Origin: Ligustrum vulgare
Taxonomy: Eukaryota; Streptophyta; Magnoliopsida; Lamiales; Oleaceae
Length of the DNA stretch: 64,000 bases
Direction of reading: 5' to 3'
NCBI GenBank assembly: GCA_963555705.1
Contig: OY743174.1
Coordinates: forward strand, 62,022,234-62,086,233
The notes beneath the pieces are model-generated. The model was not told the origin of the DNA, did not search any database, and saw only the letters and a list, made by a program, of their open reading frames with translations. Shown here one piece after another: positions 62,212 through 64,000 of the stretch. Each line of letters begins with the position of its first letter. Within the stretch, counting starts at the first letter, position 1. The position numbers and the translations under genes were made by a program.

Positions 62212-62280
62212 TATATGGTTTTGAAAAGGCAATTTGTAGTTTTTGTTATATGATTTTGAAAAGGCAATTTGTAGTTTTTT
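62212..62280. repeat. 34-bp direct tandem duplication
   Basis: TTATATGATTTTGAAAAGGC with AATTTGTAGTTTTT occurs twice in succession, differing at one base. Confidence 0.9.
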
Positions 62281-63439
62281 ATTAGCTTTTCGAAGCAGTA
62301 AACTAAAATTTTATTTTTGTCTATTGTACATACATCGAAAATGAAACGACAATTCCATCGTGAAAAAATGAAAAATACATTATTAATGATCATTTTAAAC
62401 AACTATCACTTTTACGACGGCTGACAATTTTTTTAATTTAAAAATAATTAATGTCGTAAAGTATCATGTGAGAATTTTACATTAACACCAAGATCCTTCT
62501 ATTACGAGTTACGACTTCATTTGAGCTCATAAAGTTGACCAAGCAAAGAAAGTAAAGAAAAAAGAAATTACTAAATGACAAAATATATCTGGCCATATAT
62601 AAATAAATAGTGCCAAAAAACTCAACCTTATAATCTAAGTTAGATAATATTTTAGGTTTACAGTTTTACTCAATTTTAGAATGGAAAATTGTTGATGAAT
62701 GGATATAGAACTTTGAAGTTATGAACCGATTGTTCTACACTTTTCTTGTAGCTTGCCACATGGAAAATTATATATATGAGTATGCATTTACGGGACAATA
62801 TTGTTAGTACAGTTTCTAATGACATAACATTCAATCCTACATGTCGTGTTACATGGATAAGAGAGTTCTTTGAACATGTGATAAAGCTCTCCTTTCTTAA
62901 TTATCAAAAGAATTATAGAATAAGAAGCTGTTGAACCTGGCCTATCAAGTTATATATGGAAAGGTCTTTTATATTTCGAGATTATTATTGAAAATTATTC
63001 TTTAGTGCACGAACCCATGTACTTGCTTAATTTCTTACCGATTTTTAACACACCTTTGACAAGTGTTACAAAAAGGAGGAACCTAAGCGTTCACATTTTG
63101 AGTGTAACAACAATAAGAAAAACCACGTAGGTGCAAGGTTTTAAGTTTTTTTACATTTTTAAATATATGATAAATGTTACATTATAGTCTACATAAGTCG
63201 TTTAATTTGTATGTCATATTGTTCGATATTTAAAAAATACATTTTAACTTACTACAACTTCATTCGATAATAATGTTATAATAACCTATTATTATCGTAT
63301 AATATTAATATTAGAAGTGCTAGTCTCTAGATAATAGAAGGATGACGGTAAGCTGGGTGAATAAAATGGATATTGGATTCGATAAGATTTTGAAAACCAG
63401 AAACATTCATACTTTGTCCTTGTTTGGTCTAAGAGTTTT

Positions 63440-63810
63440 TGAACAATTTTCCTTTAAAACTCATTTTCAATTACATTTTTAAGAGATTCACTACTTTCAC
63501 ACATTTCAATATCTTTTCAACCATACATTCTCTCAAAAATCAAAATCTCCTAAGCTCTAGTAATTTGAGTAGTTGCACGATAATTTTTTTTTTTTTTTTT
63601 TTGGCATGTGATTATTGTGTAAAATCTTAGAATTAAAGTTGAAGTAGAGACTATTTATAATATAGTAATTGTGTTCAGTTTGATAATATTTTTGCAATTA
63701 TAAATGTTTATTTATGTTTTTTGAGGTAAAATGTATGATTAAAAAGTGGAGAGAGAAAATTTATGTGGTTAAAAAATAGTTTAAAAAATTTTGTTCTTTA
63801 TAAATTAATT
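63440..63810. repeat. Inverted pair of the dispersed GGAGAGAGAAAA repeat
   Basis: One copy in minus orientation (AACCATACATTCTCTC near 63519) and one in plus orientation (GTGGAGAGAGAAAATTTATG near 63746) flank a poly-T tract. Other members are near 830, 1110, 12760, 23400, 23570, 24640, 35860 and 42195. The shared order is GGAGAGAGAAAA, TGTG, GATTAAAAAGT, TTGTGTA, TTATAAA. It is probably the relic of an abundant MITE. Confidence 0.6.
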
Positions 63811-64000
63811 TATAAATTGTAATAATTACGTTACGAAGTAATATTTCTAATAGTGATGTATTTACGTTTTTAATAAATAGGTTTTTTGTAGTAATATAAC
63901 ATTTTAATAAAATGTCTCGAGAATTAATTAAGTATACCAAAAACATTTTGTAACTTTTGTAGTAAGGTGATAGTGGGTTGGGCTTTCGTGAATTCACCAA

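Larger units (their letters stand above)
61871..64000. other. Intergenic tail of the window, no gene seen
   Basis: AT-rich DNA with no recognisable coding region. It contains a 34-bp tandem duplication (62212-62280). Two opposite-orientation copies of the dispersed GGAGAGAGAAAA repeat lie near 63470-63545 and 63735-63800. Confidence 0.6.

Overview
This is an AT-rich plant nuclear window, almost certainly from a dicot. The intron-rich genes use GT-AG splice sites, and the intergenic DNA is full of plant MITEs, Helitron debris, a tRNA-derived SINE and a Ty1/copia retrotransposon. I cannot name the species. No bacterial, organellar, rRNA, CRISPR or operon-like features are visible.

The genic content is one tandem family: four copies of an NADPH-dependent aldo-keto reductase of the auxin-induced PCNT115 / perakine-reductase type (AKR13-like). 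All share the same seven-exon structure and splice phases. Copy 1 (2990-9766, +) looks intact (341 aa). Copy 2 (16664-24358, -) has all seven exons (343 aa), but its third intron carries a complex rearrangement: extra direct and inverted copies of exon 4 and of the end of exon 3, plus a captured piece of an ACTIN-RELATED PROTEIN 4 gene. Copy 3 (34679-39119, -) looks intact (357 aa), with a 13-residue C-terminal extension and a possible in-frame N-terminal extension encoded by a 5' minisatellite. Copy 4 (50106-61652, -) is a pseudogene: exon 4 has an in-frame TAG, and intron 2 holds a 9.7 kb copia element flanked by a 5-bp target duplication.

Layout: 1-2.9 kb, repeats and two MITEs. 3-9.8 kb, copy 1. 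10-16.6 kb, a decayed Helitron Rep/helicase gene and local tandem duplications. 16.7-24.4 kb, copy 2 with a SINE and the rearrangement. 24.4-32.9 kb, AT-rich intergenic DNA with MITEs and Helitron ends. 32.9-34.2 kb, the first of three elements carrying GTCACAA-type repeat arrays. 34.7-39.1 kb, copy 3. 39.3-50 kb, a Stowaway-like MITE, two hAT-type elements with 8-bp target duplications and two more GTCACAA elements, one of them a foldback of about 3.7 kb. 50.1-61.7 kb, copy 4 with the copia element, whose 5' LTR is itself split by a 3.3 kb insertion containing a 50-bp minisatellite of short hairpins. 61.7-64 kb, repeats only.

The copies probably make related cytosolic carbonyl reductases. 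Copy 2 has an as-1-like pair of TGACG motifs next to its TATA-like box. The most unusual signals are the inverted exon-4 duplication in copy 2, which could form double-stranded RNA matching the family, and the GTCACAA foldback elements.
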